Shown: one piece after another, positions 9,544 through 17,729 of the stretch
Numbering within the stretch: the first letter of the stretch is position 1
How the letters are laid out: every line of letters begins with the position of its first letter
DNA from: Actinomycetota bacterium
GTDB taxonomy: Bacteria > Actinomycetota > Actinomycetes > Nanopelagicales > Nanopelagicaceae
Length of the DNA: 64,000 nt
NCBI GenBank assembly: GCA_026393035.1
Contig: JAPLAY010000014.1
Location: 1-64,000, forward strand
Direction of reading: 5' to 3'
Position numbers and translations under genes: made by a program
Notes under the pieces: model-generated
What the model was told of the DNA's origin: nothing
Databases searched by the model: none
What the model saw: only the letters and a program-made list of their open reading frames with translations

Positions 9544-11427
9544 ATGACATCGCTAGAAAAATATAAGTACGACGTAGTCGTCATCGGTGCTGGTGGCGCC
9601 GGACTTCGCGCTGCAGTTGAAGCTCGCGCAGCCGGACTTAGCGTGGCAATCGTATGTAAATCTTTATTCGGCAAAGCCCACACTGTTATGGCTGAAGGCG
9701 GCGCCGCAGCATCAATGGGTAACGTGAACGAGAAAGATAACTGGCAGGTTCACTTCCGCGACACAATGCGCGGTGGAAAATTCTTAAATCACTACCGCAT
9801 GGCCGAACTGCATGCGAAGGAGTCACCAGATCGCATTTGGGAACTTGAAGTATGGGGCGCGTTATTTGATCGCACTAAAGAAGGAAAAATTAGTCAACGT
9901 AACTTTGGTGGCCACGAATATCCTCGCCTGGCACATGTTGGTGACCGCACCGGTCTTGAATTAATTCGTACCATGCAACAACGCATCGTTGCGCTACAGC
10001 AGCAAGATGCAAAAGAAAGTGGAAACGCTGAAAGCCACATCAAAGTCTTTGCTGAACTTACAATCACCGAGATTTTAAAAGAGAACGGCAAAATTGCTGG
10101 CGCATATGGATACTGGCGCGAAAATGGCAATGAAGTTTTGTTTGAAGCTCCAACAGTAATTGTTGCTACCGGCGGCGTTGGAAAGACTTTCAAAATTACA
10201 TCAAACTCTTGGGAAGGCACTGGCGATGGCCATGCGCTCGCACTTAAAGCTGGCGCAAATTTAGTTGATATGGAATTTTTGCAATTCCACCCAACTGGAA
10301 TGGTCTGGCCACCATCAGTTCGCGGAATCTTGGTTACCGAATCAGTTCGTGGTGAAGGTGGAATTCTTACTAACTCACTTGGTGAGCGTTTTATGTTCAA
10401 ATACATTCCAGAGGTATTCAAAGATAAATATGCAGACAATGAAGCGGAAGCAGATCGTTGGTATCTAGATCAAGATAACAACCGTCGCCCGCCAGAGCTT
10501 CTTCCCCGCGATGAAGTTTCTCGTGCAATTAACGCTGAAGTTAAAGCAGGTCGCGGTACCGAGCATGGCGGGGTATACCTAGATGTTTCAAAGCGAATTC
10601 CTGCCGATGTAATTAAAAAGCGTCTTCCTTCTATGTGGCACCAGTTCTATGAACTTGCTGGCGTAGATATCACCAAGGAGGCAATGGAAGTTGGCCCTAC
10701 TTGTCACTATGTAATGGGTGGCGTCGAAGTAGAACCAGATACTGCAGCAGCAGTTGGAGTTCCAGGGTTATTCGCAGCTGGTGAAGTTGCTGGTGGAATG
10801 CACGGATCAAACCGTCTTGGTGGAAATTCACTTTCAGACCTCTTGGTATTCGGTCGTCGCGCAGGTATGGGCGCAGTCGAATATGTTAAGAAGAACCCAA
10901 GTGCAACGGTTTCGGAAAAAGCAATTGCAGATGCTGCAGCAAGAATCCAAGCACCATTTAGCCGCGCAGGTGGCGAGAATTCATATTCACTGCATGCTGA
11001 ACTTCAGGAGATAACTCACAACCTTGTTGGAATTATTCGCACCGGAAAAGAAGTTGAGGAAGCAATTGTGAAGATTGCAGCCATTCGCGCTCGCAGTGCA
11101 AATGTTGCGGTAGCAGGCGATCGTAAATTCAACCCAGGATTCCACTTGGCGTTCGATCTAGACAATATGTTGTTGGTTGCTGAAAGCACAGCGAAGTCTG
11201 CACTTCTTCGTGAAGAATCTCGTGGCGGTCACACTCGTGATGATTTCCCAGGCATGAGTTCAAAGTGGCGCCAGGTAAATCACATTTCAAGTTTTGATGG
11301 CGAAAAGGTGAATGTAAAAGCGCAACCGCTTCCACCAATACCTAAAGAGCTATTTGATTTGTTTGATATCCACGAACTTGAAAAATATATGACGCCCGAA
11401 GAAATTGCGAAAGGTGGTTCCAACTAA
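9544..11427 (+). CDS. sdhA: succinate dehydrogenase flavoprotein subunit
   Basis: Oxidises succinate to fumarate with covalent FAD, on the cytoplasmic face. The dinucleotide fold is VVVIGAGGAGLRAAVEA. H46 in KAHTVMAEGG is the expected FAD-linking histidine. Substrate-site motifs are FLQFHPTGMVWPPSVRG, GPTCHYVMGG and GSNRLGGNSLSDLLVFG. The 627 residues fit the Sdh1 SdhA (about 640). The ribosome-binding site is AAGAGAG. It overlaps sdhB by 1 nt. Confidence 0.96.
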   Translation: MTSLEKYKYDVVVIGAGGAGLRAAVEARAAGLSVAIVCKSLFGKAHTVMAEGGAAASMGNVNEKDNWQVHFRDTMRGGKFLNHYRMAELHAKESPDRIWELEVWGALFDRTKEGKISQRNFGGHEYPRLAHVGDRTGLELIRTMQQRIVALQQQDAKESGNAESHIKVFAELTITEILKENGKIAGAYGYWRENGNEVLFEAPTVIVATGGVGKTFKITSNSWEGTGDGHALALKAGANLVDMEFLQFHPTGMVWPPSVRGILVTESVRGEGGILTNSLGERFMFKYIPEVFKDKYADNEAEADRWYLDQDNNRRPPELLPRDEVSRAINAEVKAGRGTEHGGVYLDVSKRIPADVIKKRLPSMWHQFYELAGVDITKEAMEVGPTCHYVMGGVEVEPDTAAAVGVPGLFAAGEVAGGMHGSNRLGGNSLSDLLVFGRRAGMGAVEYVKKNPSATVSEKAIADAAARIQAPFSRAGGENSYSLHAELQEITHNLVGIIRTGKEVEEAIVKIAAIRARSANVAVAGDRKFNPGFHLAFDLDNMLLVAESTAKSALLREESRGGHTRDDFPGMSSKWRQVNHISSFDGEKVNVKAQPLPPIPKELFDLFDIHELEKYMTPEEIAKGGSN

Positions 11428-12188
11428 TGGCCCGCAAACTTAAACTTCGTATCTGGCGTGGAGATGCGTCAGATGGTGGATTGAAGAACGTTGAAGTTGA
11501 GGCAAATGAAGGCGAAGTAGTTCTAGATTTAATCCATCGCGTCCAAGCGACTCAGATGGGCGATCTCGCAGTTCGCTGGAACTGTAAAGCCGGAAAATGT
11601 GGTTCGTGTTCGATGGAAATCAACGGCAAGCCACGTCTTGCTTGCATGACACAAGTTGCATCATTTCCTGAAGGCGAAGAGATAACAATTACTCCACTTC
11701 GTGCATTTCCAGTAATCAAAGATCTTGTTACCGATGTTTCTTTCAACTATCGCAAAGCAATGGAAATTCCTTCATACGAACATCCAAAGAATCTTGCACC
11801 GGGTGAAGCCCGCATGGAACAAGTAGATGTAGAGCGCAGCCAAGAATTTCGTAAGTGCATCGAATGTTTCTTATGCCAAGACGTATGCCATGTTGTTCGC
11901 GATCATGAAGAGAATAAGAAATCATTTGCTGGCCCAAGATTCTTTATTCGTATTGCCGAGCTAGATATGCACCCACTTGATATGTTAAAGAACCGCAAAC
12001 AAAAAGCTCAAGAAGAGCATGGTCTTGGAATGTGTAACATCACTAAGTGCTGCACCGAAGTTTGCCCAGAACATATTCGAATCACCGATAACGCAATCAT
12101 TCCGATGAAAGAGCGCGTTGTTGACGTTAAATATGACCCAGTTCACTGGCTTGGCTCCAAAATTCGCAAACGCGAGGGTATTGTTTAA
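11427..12188 (+). CDS. sdhB: succinate dehydrogenase iron-sulfur subunit
   Basis: Carries electrons from FAD to the membrane subunit. The plant-type [2Fe-2S] site is CKAGKCGSC with a fourth Cys in LACMTQV. The ferredoxin-like C-terminal half has CIECFLCQDVC and CNITKCCTEVCPE for the [4Fe-4S] and [3Fe-4S] clusters. The 253 residues match the mycobacterial Sdh1 subunit (248). It is translationally coupled to sdhA through a TAATG junction. Confidence 0.96.
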   Translation: MARKLKLRIWRGDASDGGLKNVEVEANEGEVVLDLIHRVQATQMGDLAVRWNCKAGKCGSCSMEINGKPRLACMTQVASFPEGEEITITPLRAFPVIKDLVTDVSFNYRKAMEIPSYEHPKNLAPGEARMEQVDVERSQEFRKCIECFLCQDVCHVVRDHEENKKSFAGPRFFIRIAELDMHPLDMLKNRKQKAQEEHGLGMCNITKCCTEVCPEHIRITDNAIIPMKERVVDVKYDPVHWLGSKIRKREGIV

Positions 12189-12191
12189 TAC

Positions 12192-12545
12192 ATGAATCCA
12201 CTGCTACTTGTCTCCTTTGGCGGAGTAGCAGGAACTTTGGTTCGATATGGAATCGGGATATTGATTCCGCAAGATCGTCCAGGAACACTCGTTGCAAATC
12301 TTCTTGGGGTTGCACTGGCTTCCGCACTTCTTGTTTTAATGGAGCGCCGAGGTATTACCCCACTTCGTTTGATTCTTCTTCCAGGCTTCTGTGCCGGAAT
12401 GACAACATTTTCTGCAGTCACAGTTCACTCCATTGAACCTGCTAAAGGTGGGCTTCTTTATTTAGCAACAAATGTAATCCTGAGTTTAATAATTGTTGCG
12501 ATAGTACTTCCGTTAGCGCGGAAAACTATTCCGGTGCGTAAATGA
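12192..12545 (+). CDS. crcB: fluoride channel subunit, CrcB/Fluc (first copy)
   Basis: A 117-residue protein with four membrane helices that exports fluoride as an antiparallel dimer. Family motifs are FGGVAGTLVRYGIG near the start and GFCAGMTTFSAVTVHSIE in helix 3. The helix 2 region reads NLLGVALASALLV, weaker than the usual GSFLLG. It sits 3 nt after sdhB and overlaps the second copy by 4 nt, so the two probably assemble as a heterodimer, as known for paired Fluc genes. Confidence 0.9.
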   Translation: MNPLLLVSFGGVAGTLVRYGIGILIPQDRPGTLVANLLGVALASALLVLMERRGITPLRLILLPGFCAGMTTFSAVTVHSIEPAKGGLLYLATNVILSLIIVAIVLPLARKTIPVRK

Positions 12546-12880
12546 ATACCTTACTCATAATAATTGGCGCATCAATTGGCGCTCCTGCCAGATATGCAAT
12601 TGATCAATACCTCCGAAGATTTACCAATAAGCCAGTCGGAACATTTACCGTAAATATCGTAGGTTCATTCTTGATTGGTTTAACGTTCAAAGCATCCACT
12701 GAAGCTCATGATTTACTTGCAATTGGATTTGCTGGAGCTTTCACAACTTGGTCAACATTTATGTTGGATTTATATCTAGCTTACGAATTGCGCAGATATA
12801 AGGATGCACTAATAAATGTAAGCGCTTCGCTTGTTTTTGGACTACTTGCAGCTTGGTGCGGAGTTCAGCTAGTTAACTAG
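12542..12880 (+). CDS. crcB: fluoride channel subunit, CrcB/Fluc (second copy)
   Basis: Partner of the preceding gene, 112 residues, four helices. It keeps the fuller consensus: GASIGAPARYAIDQYL, NIVGSFLIGLTF and GFAGAFTTWSTFMLDLYL. No fluoride riboswitch was recognised upstream of the pair. The stop overlaps the convergent pepP gene by 8 nt, at a palindrome CTAGTTAACTAG. Confidence 0.93.
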   Translation: MNTLLIIIGASIGAPARYAIDQYLRRFTNKPVGTFTVNIVGSFLIGLTFKASTEAHDLLAIGFAGAFTTWSTFMLDLYLAYELRRYKDALINVSASLVFGLLAAWCGVQLVN

Positions 12881-14315
12881 ATTTAGTTAAATTAGAGATC
12901 CAGACTTCAACTTCGTCAGGATGGCTCGGCAATTTATTAGATAAAACTCGACATCCAGTTTCAGTTACGAGAACGTCATCTTCGATTCGCACACCAATAC
13001 CGCGATACTCAGCAGGGAAGAGTTCATCATCTGGGTGGATATAAAGTCCTGGCTCAACAGTAAGAATCATTCCTGGTTCAAGAACACCATCCCGATAATG
13101 TTCGACTCGAGCTTCGTTGCAATCATGAACATCTATTCCCAACATATGGCTTACGCCATGAACTGTCCATCGCTTATGCAATCCCACATCTGGCTTTAAA
13201 GATTCTTCTGCGGTTATTGGGAGAACTCCTAAGTCAGCTAAGCCTTTAGCTAAAACTTCGTGGGATGCAGCAGTTATATCCTTAAAATTCGCGCCTGGTT
13301 TTACCGCTGCAAATCCAGCTTTCTGCGCCTCGTATACCAACATATAAATACGACGTTGTGCTTCGGTAAATTTTCCATTTACCGGAAGTGTTCTAGTTAT
13401 ATCCGCTGTGTAAAGCGATTCAACTTCCACGCCCGCATCAATCAAAATCAGATCACCGTTCTTAACTTCACCATCATTTCTAATCCAGTGCAAGATACAA
13501 GCATGCACACCTGATGCGGCGATGGTGTCATAACCCAAATCATTTCCCTCAACCCGTGCGCGGCCAAAGAATGCCGCTTCAATTACGCGCTCTCCACGTT
13601 TGGTAGAAGTTGCAGCGCCAAAAACTCGTACCATATCTGCAAAGCCACGATTGGTTGCATCAACAGCTTTCTGCATCTCGGCAATCTCATAAGAATCTTT
13701 AACCAATCTAATTTCAGATAGATAAGTTAATAGTTCTGCGGTGGCACCTTTATCTTTAGGGATTGCCTTATCTACAACTTTATTTTCACCACGAACATAA
13801 ACTGCAGGTTTTCCGTCTTTTAAGAACTTTTCTAAGACTTCTATTTGGCGAACCGCCAAGCCATATTTGCGCTCGGTCTCATCTAAAGTCATGCGACGAC
13901 CAACCCAGAATTCACCATATTTAGCGTCACGATAAAACTCGGATGAATCGCGTGGTGATCTTGGATGTATAAAGAGAAGTGCTTCGTGGCCGTTCGCATT
14001 TGGTTCAAGAATGAATACTGAATCCGGAACTGCATCGCCTGCGCTTATGCAAGTGAAGTATGAGAACCCAGAATGAGCACGAAATCGATAATCGGTATCA
14101 CTACTTCGAACTTTAAGTCCGCCCGCAGGAAGAACTACCCGCTTTCCTGGATATGTTTTTGAAAGTTTTTCAATGCGCGCTTTGCAGAATGGAATTGCTT
14201 CACTTGGAACTATTCCTTCAAGTGGAGTTGGGGCCCAACCAGTCTTCATAAATTCAGCTAGCGCAGCAGGATTGGCCGCATCATATTTTCGGCTGCCATC
14301 CTTCTCGTCAGTCAT
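12873..14315 (-). CDS. pepP: Xaa-Pro aminopeptidase
   Basis: A cytosolic metallopeptidase (M24B) removing the N-terminal residue before proline; 480 residues. The N-terminal aminopeptidase-P domain is followed by the pita-bread fold. The dinuclear metal ligands are in LILIDAGVEVESLYTADITR (two Asp), HMLGIDVHD (His), ILTVEPGLYI (Glu) and GIGVRIEDDVLV (Glu). A TAGGCT box lies 6 nt before its ATG. It is divergent from the kinase gene. Confidence 0.93.
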   Translation of the reverse strand: MTDEKDGSRKYDAANPAALAEFMKTGWAPTPLEGIVPSEAIPFCKARIEKLSKTYPGKRVVLPAGGLKVRSSDTDYRFRAHSGFSYFTCISAGDAVPDSVFILEPNANGHEALLFIHPRSPRDSSEFYRDAKYGEFWVGRRMTLDETERKYGLAVRQIEVLEKFLKDGKPAVYVRGENKVVDKAIPKDKGATAELLTYLSEIRLVKDSYEIAEMQKAVDATNRGFADMVRVFGAATSTKRGERVIEAAFFGRARVEGNDLGYDTIAASGVHACILHWIRNDGEVKNGDLILIDAGVEVESLYTADITRTLPVNGKFTEAQRRIYMLVYEAQKAGFAAVKPGANFKDITAASHEVLAKGLADLGVLPITAEESLKPDVGLHKRWTVHGVSHMLGIDVHDCNEARVEHYRDGVLEPGMILTVEPGLYIHPDDELFPAEYRGIGVRIEDDVLVTETGCRVLSNKLPSHPDEVEVWISNLTKSS

Positions 14316-14321
14316 AGCAAT

Positions 14322-14327
14322 AGCCTA
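14322..14327 (-). promoter_or_regulatory. -10 box of pepP (leaderless type)
   Basis: TAGGCT on the minus strand, 6 nt before the ATG whose first base is 14315. Confidence 0.55.
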
Positions 14328-14368
14328 ACGGCTCGCGCAAAATAGTTCTATCAAGCGGGCTTCTTAGA

Positions 14369-14374
14369 TATATT
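14369..14374 (+). promoter_or_regulatory. -10 box of the 14.4-kb kinase gene (leaderless type)
   Basis: TATATT, 6 nt before the ATG at 14381, divergent from the pepP promoter within a 65-nt gap. Confidence 0.55.
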
Positions 14375-14380
14375 CGACAC

Positions 14381-14998
14381 ATGAGCGTTCAACTTCTAGT
14401 CGAAGAGATTGCATCACTATTACAAGGCTCAAAACCTCGAACCATGATCGGCATAGTAGGCAAACCTGGCGCTGGAAAATCCACAGTTGTTACGGAGATT
14501 CAAAAACAATTTAGTACAGAAGACGTCGCAATCATCCCAATGGATGGATATCACTTAAGCAATGAAGAATTAATCAGGCTCGGACGTCGGGAACGCAAAG
14601 GCGCACCTGACACTTTTGATGTCGAAGGATTTATCTCACTGATAACAAGAGTCAGAAATGAAATAGATAAGGACCATACCTTTCACATCTTTCATCGTGA
14701 AATTGAAGCTTCGAAAGCGGATGAGGGAATCGTTCTGCAAAATACCAAGGTAATTGTTATTGAAGGTAATTATCTTTTTTCAGAAGAACACAACTGGAGC
14801 GAGGTATTTCCACTTCTAGATCAGAGTTGGTTTATAGAGATTGATGATGAAATACGGATGCAGCGATTGATCACTCGCCACATAAAGTATGGAAAGACGC
14901 CACAAGAAGCTGAAGATTGGTCTCGCGGATCTGATGAAGCAAATGCAAAATTCATTGCCAAAACTGCGAGCAGAGCAGAAAGAATTATTAAGCTGTAA
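14381..14998 (+). CDS. P-loop kinase of the uridine kinase/phosphoribulokinase family
   Basis: A 205-residue cytosolic protein with Walker A GKPGAGKST, a DGYHLS motif (IPMDGYHLSNEEL) and a switch region YDRE-like in FHIFHREIEASK. A second Walker-B-like strand is VIVIEGNYLF. This layout is that of small nucleoside or fructose-type kinases such as FrcK/YggC. The substrate is not determined. The gene ends 11 nt inside the convergent phosphatidyltransferase gene. Confidence 0.8.
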   Translation: MSVQLLVEEIASLLQGSKPRTMIGIVGKPGAGKSTVVTEIQKQFSTEDVAIIPMDGYHLSNEELIRLGRRERKGAPDTFDVEGFISLITRVRNEIDKDHTFHIFHREIEASKADEGIVLQNTKVIVIEGNYLFSEEHNWSEVFPLLDQSWFIEIDDEIRMQRLITRHIKYGKTPQEAEDWSRGSDEANAKFIAKTASRAERIIKL

Positions 14999-15743
14999 TT
15001 CCACCAATAAATGGCAGCTTAAGCTTTGGGAACCAGGTTCGCCATGCTGAAATCACGAATAAATAAATTGGGAATCCCATCAAAATCCAGTATTCCAAAC
15101 CGTCATAATGCTTTACAGCCAGCGGGTTGAAGTCCCACGAGAGAATCGCCAAATTAACCAAGTAAATAATTGCTAATGGCAGAGTCAACCAACGCAATTT
15201 AACTACTCGAACAAGGTGTGGCATTTTGAAATTAGTTAATTGGCTTATGCATAAAATTGTAGAGACAATCAACACGTTTCTAGATGACATATCCATAATT
15301 AGAAATGTAGGCACTGCCAAATTCCATACCGCTGGAAAACCGTTGAACCAATGATCTTCAGTCTCTAAATCAGTCCTCGCAAACCAAAGCGCAGAAGAGA
15401 GAAATATTGCTCCTGCGATTAACGTTTGAAAACCTTCTGGCAAAAGTCCTAATTGGATTAGTAGCGCAATTGGCACCAATACGCAGGTAATGTAATCAAC
15501 TACCAAATCTAGAATGTGGCCATCAATCTTCGGCGCATGAACATGGATATCTATTCGTCTTGCGATTGGTCCATCTAGGCCATCTAACACTTGGCAGAAA
15601 ATAAGCCAGAGAAGTGCAGCTCGCCATCTGCCATCAATTACGGCTTGGAGTGCCAGCATTCCAGCAACAGCGCCTGATGCAGTCGCAACATGAAGTGCGT
15701 AACCTGCACGCACTGCATTCTTGATTGATGAATCTGAGTTCAT
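14988..15743 (-). CDS. phosphatidylcholine synthase-like CDP-alcohol phosphotransferase
   Basis: A 251-residue integral membrane enzyme. The CDP-alcohol phosphotransferase motif is at residues 54-83: DGLDGPIAR, then G75, D79 and D83. The continuation ILDLVVDYITCVLVP and the later HWFNGFPAVWNL are features I associate with bacterial Pcs, which condenses choline with CDP-diacylglycerol, rather than with PgsA or PssA. Activity is inferred. The ATG at 15743 is chosen over a TTG at 15749 because TAGGGT ends 6 nt before it. It is divergent from the next gene. Confidence 0.7.
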   Translation of the reverse strand: MNSDSSIKNAVRAGYALHVATASGAVAGMLALQAVIDGRWRAALLWLIFCQVLDGLDGPIARRIDIHVHAPKIDGHILDLVVDYITCVLVPIALLIQLGLLPEGFQTLIAGAIFLSSALWFARTDLETEDHWFNGFPAVWNLAVPTFLIMDMSSRNVLIVSTILCISQLTNFKMPHLVRVVKLRWLTLPLAIIYLVNLAILSWDFNPLAVKHYDGLEYWILMGFPIYLFVISAWRTWFPKLKLPFIGGITA

Positions 15744-15749
15744 TGCCAA

Positions 15750-15755
15750 ACCCTA
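15750..15755 (-). promoter_or_regulatory. -10 box of the Pcs-like gene (leaderless type)
   Basis: TAGGGT on the minus strand, 6 nt before the ATG at 15743. Confidence 0.5.
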
Positions 15756-15776
15756 CACACCTAATTTCAATTCGAA

Positions 15777-15782
15777 TAGAAT
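15777..15782 (+). promoter_or_regulatory. -10 box of the 15.8-kb membrane protein gene
   Basis: TAGAAT, 8 nt before the ATG at 15791. It supports that start over the more upstream in-frame ATG at 15725. Confidence 0.5.
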
Positions 15783-15790
15783 CAACCCAA

Positions 15791-16210
15791 ATGAATGAAT
15801 CAAGAGCCAAGCGCGCATCCCAGATTTGGCTTGTACTAGTCCTATTGTGGGCGATGGCTCGTGCAGTATTCGTTAATAAACTCTTTGGTTCTCATGGTGT
15901 AAATGGCTTAATTTATTTGGCCGTCGATCTTGCATCGAGCGTTCCATATGCAATTTACTCAGCACGATTAGTGATAACTTTTATAAATCACGATTTCAAG
16001 AACGTCTATAAAAATATCCTGCTGACTTCACTATTTTTCTATATTCCAGATGTCTATATTCTTATCGCGGCTAGGCGCGTCCCAAGTGGTCTATACCTAA
16101 TCCTCTTCCTAACAATCGCCCTATTTTCCGCCTTTGCCATCGCCACTATTGCTAGGGATATAAGGAATAAGAGGAGAACCGCGCACGGCGGTGCAGAAAA
16201 TTCACGCTAA
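15791..16210 (+). CDS. small membrane protein of unknown function
   Basis: 139 residues with about four hydrophobic segments (near 12-28, 38-55, 75-92, 97-117) and a basic C-terminal tail (RDIRNKRR). I do not recognise the family. It is divergent from the Pcs-like gene with only 47 nt between starts, so the two may share control. The start at 15791 follows the promoter; beginning at 15725 would add an unconvincing polar stretch and overlap the neighbouring gene. tRNA-Ser(GCU) follows. Confidence 0.6.
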   Translation: MNESRAKRASQIWLVLVLLWAMARAVFVNKLFGSHGVNGLIYLAVDLASSVPYAIYSARLVITFINHDFKNVYKNILLTSLFFYIPDVYILIAARRVPSGLYLILFLTIALFSAFAIATIARDIRNKRRTAHGGAENSR

Positions 16211-16220
16211 ACTTTGCCCA
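16208..16220 (+). promoter_or_regulatory. promoter -10 and C-rich discriminator of tRNA-Ser(GCU)
   Basis: TAAACT (16208-16213) followed by TTGCCCA, close to the element before tRNA-Ser(UGA). It overlaps the stop codon of the preceding gene. No clear -35 is visible. Confidence 0.4.
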
Positions 16221-16225
16221 CACTT

Positions 16226-16317
16226 GGAGACGTCGCATAGCCCGGTCGAGTGCGCCTCACTGCTAACGAGGTAAGGGGTTAAACCCTTCAGGAGTTCAAA
16301 TCTCCTCGTCTCCGCCA
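16226..16317 (+). tRNA. tRNA-Ser (GCU)
   Basis: Acceptor arms GGAGACG (16226-16232) and CGTCTCC (16307-16313), discriminator G, encoded CCA. The anticodon loop CTGCTAA has anticodon GCT at 16262-16264. The long variable arm contains AAGGGGTTAAACCCTT. The T arm is AGGAG-TTCAAAT-CTCCT. The loop-closing anticodon-stem pair is an A-C mismatch. Confidence 0.95.
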
Positions 16318-16339
16318 GTTTTATTATTAAGGAGTTTTA

Positions 16340-17620
16340 GTGCCGCACTACAAGATAGCAATTGTTGGCGCTGGACCAGCTGGTTACTTTGCTGCACAAG
16401 CACTTCAAAATTCTGTTACTGAAGATTTAACTTTTACAATCGACATGATCGAACGTCTACCGACTCCTTGGGGGCTTGTTCGTTCTGGTGTTGCACCTGA
16501 TCATCCAAAAATTAAGACTGTGGCCAAGGTATTCGAGAAGATTGCATCTGAATCCAACTTTAGATTGTTTGGAAATGTAGAACTTGGGAAAGATGTAGCC
16601 CTCACGGATTTAACTAAGAAATATGACGCAGTAATAATGGCTACTGGTTCTGCGATTGGCAAAAGATTAGGAATCCCTGGCGAAAACCTAGCTAACTCAA
16701 TCTCTTCTGCCGAATTTGTACCTTGGTATAACGGACATCCAGATTATGCAGATTTCAAAGTTGATCTAACTGGGAAAGTTGCAGTCGTAATTGGCGCAGG
16801 AAATGTTGCGATGGATTGCGGGCGAATTCTTGCTATCGATCCAAAAGAACTCGATGAGACTGACACTGCTGATCATGCTCTTGATGCAATTCACAAAAGC
16901 AACATCCGCAAAGTCTTTATAACTGGCCGTCGTGGCGCCGAATTCGCAGCCTTTACCGCCCCGGAATTGCGTGATTTACCAAAGTTAGAACATACCGATG
17001 TTTATATTCACGAAGATGAAATTGCACTTGCTCACAAAAATGCAGAAGCTAAAGGCGAAATTGAAAAGCATCTTGCAAGTAATTTAGAAGTCATGAAGTT
17101 GATCGCCGAAACCCCAAAGCATGGACACGAGCGGTCTTTAGAGTTTCTCTTCTCGCACACTCCAAAAGAAATTCTTGGTAATGGCAAGGTCGAGGCTATT
17201 ACTTATTCAACCCCTAGCGGCGATGTAACAATTCCATGCGACCTTGTAATAACTGCAATTGGCTATGAGTCCGAAGCGATACCTGGTGTCAGCTTTGAAA
17301 AGGGAAAGATTGCTAACGTTGATGGTCGAGTGAGTGGCTCAAATATTTACGCAGTTGGTTGGGCAAAACGCGGACCATCCGGAGTTATTGGAACAAATAA
17401 AAGTGATGCCGCAGATGTTGTTTCGCTTTTGATTTCTGACCTTAAAGAACCAAAGAACAGCGGCGACATAACTGAACTTTTGAATTCAGATCACAAAATT
17501 GTTGACCAGCCATATTGGGTGCGAATCAATGAAGCCGAAATTGCGGCAGGTTCGGCCTTAGGAAAACCACGCGTTAAAGCAGTTTCTGTTCCAGACCTGA
17601 TGCGTTTGGGGCAACCTTAA
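16340..17620 (+). CDS. fprA: ferredoxin/adrenodoxin-type NADP reductase, FprA-like
   Basis: A cytosolic flavoenzyme moving electrons between NADPH and ferredoxin; 426 residues (mycobacterial FprA is about 456). The FAD motif is IAIVGAGPAGYFAAQAL and the family hallmark is TPWGLVRSGVAPDHPKIK. The NADP fold is VVIGAGNVAMDCGRIL, and GWAKRGPSGVIGTNKSDA is the C-terminal FAD contact. The GTG start has AAGGAG 8 nt upstream, one of the clear Shine-Dalgarno sites here. It lies between two tRNA genes. Confidence 0.94.
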   Translation: MPHYKIAIVGAGPAGYFAAQALQNSVTEDLTFTIDMIERLPTPWGLVRSGVAPDHPKIKTVAKVFEKIASESNFRLFGNVELGKDVALTDLTKKYDAVIMATGSAIGKRLGIPGENLANSISSAEFVPWYNGHPDYADFKVDLTGKVAVVIGAGNVAMDCGRILAIDPKELDETDTADHALDAIHKSNIRKVFITGRRGAEFAAFTAPELRDLPKLEHTDVYIHEDEIALAHKNAEAKGEIEKHLASNLEVMKLIAETPKHGHERSLEFLFSHTPKEILGNGKVEAITYSTPSGDVTIPCDLVITAIGYESEAIPGVSFEKGKIANVDGRVSGSNIYAVGWAKRGPSGVIGTNKSDAADVVSLLISDLKEPKNSGDITELLNSDHKIVDQPYWVRINEAEIAAGSALGKPRVKAVSVPDLMRLGQP

Positions 17621-17640
17621 TCAGCAGGTAGTATTTCCCC
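17606..17640 (+). promoter_or_regulatory. promoter of tRNA-Arg(ACG)
   Basis: A possible -35 TTGGGG (17606-17611) and -10 TAGTAT (17629-17634), 17 nt apart, followed by TTCCCC. The -35 lies inside the end of fprA. Confidence 0.4.
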
Positions 17641-17648
17641 GCACGCCT

Positions 17649-17724
17649 GCGCTTGTAGCTCAACGGATAGAGCATCTGACTACGGATCAGAAGGTTAGGG
17701 GTTCGAATCCCTTCAAGCGCACCA
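17649..17724 (+). tRNA. tRNA-Arg (ACG)
   Basis: Acceptor arms GCGCTTG (17649-17655) and CAAGCGC (17714-17720), discriminator A, encoded CCA. The anticodon stem TCTGA/TCAGA holds loop CTACGGA with anticodon ACG at 17682-17684. The T arm is AGGGG-TTCGAAT-CCCTT with a terminal G-T pair. A34 is the target of TadA. Confidence 0.97.
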
Positions 17725-17729
17725 GATAA

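Noticed and set aside
9894-10439. 181-residue open frame on the minus strand
   Set aside because: It lies wholly inside sdhA, has no family resemblance, and the plus-strand frame is conserved throughout.
15725-15790. Longer N-terminus for the 15.8-kb membrane protein
   Set aside because: It would overlap the divergent Pcs-like gene start, and the -10 box at 15777 would fall inside it.
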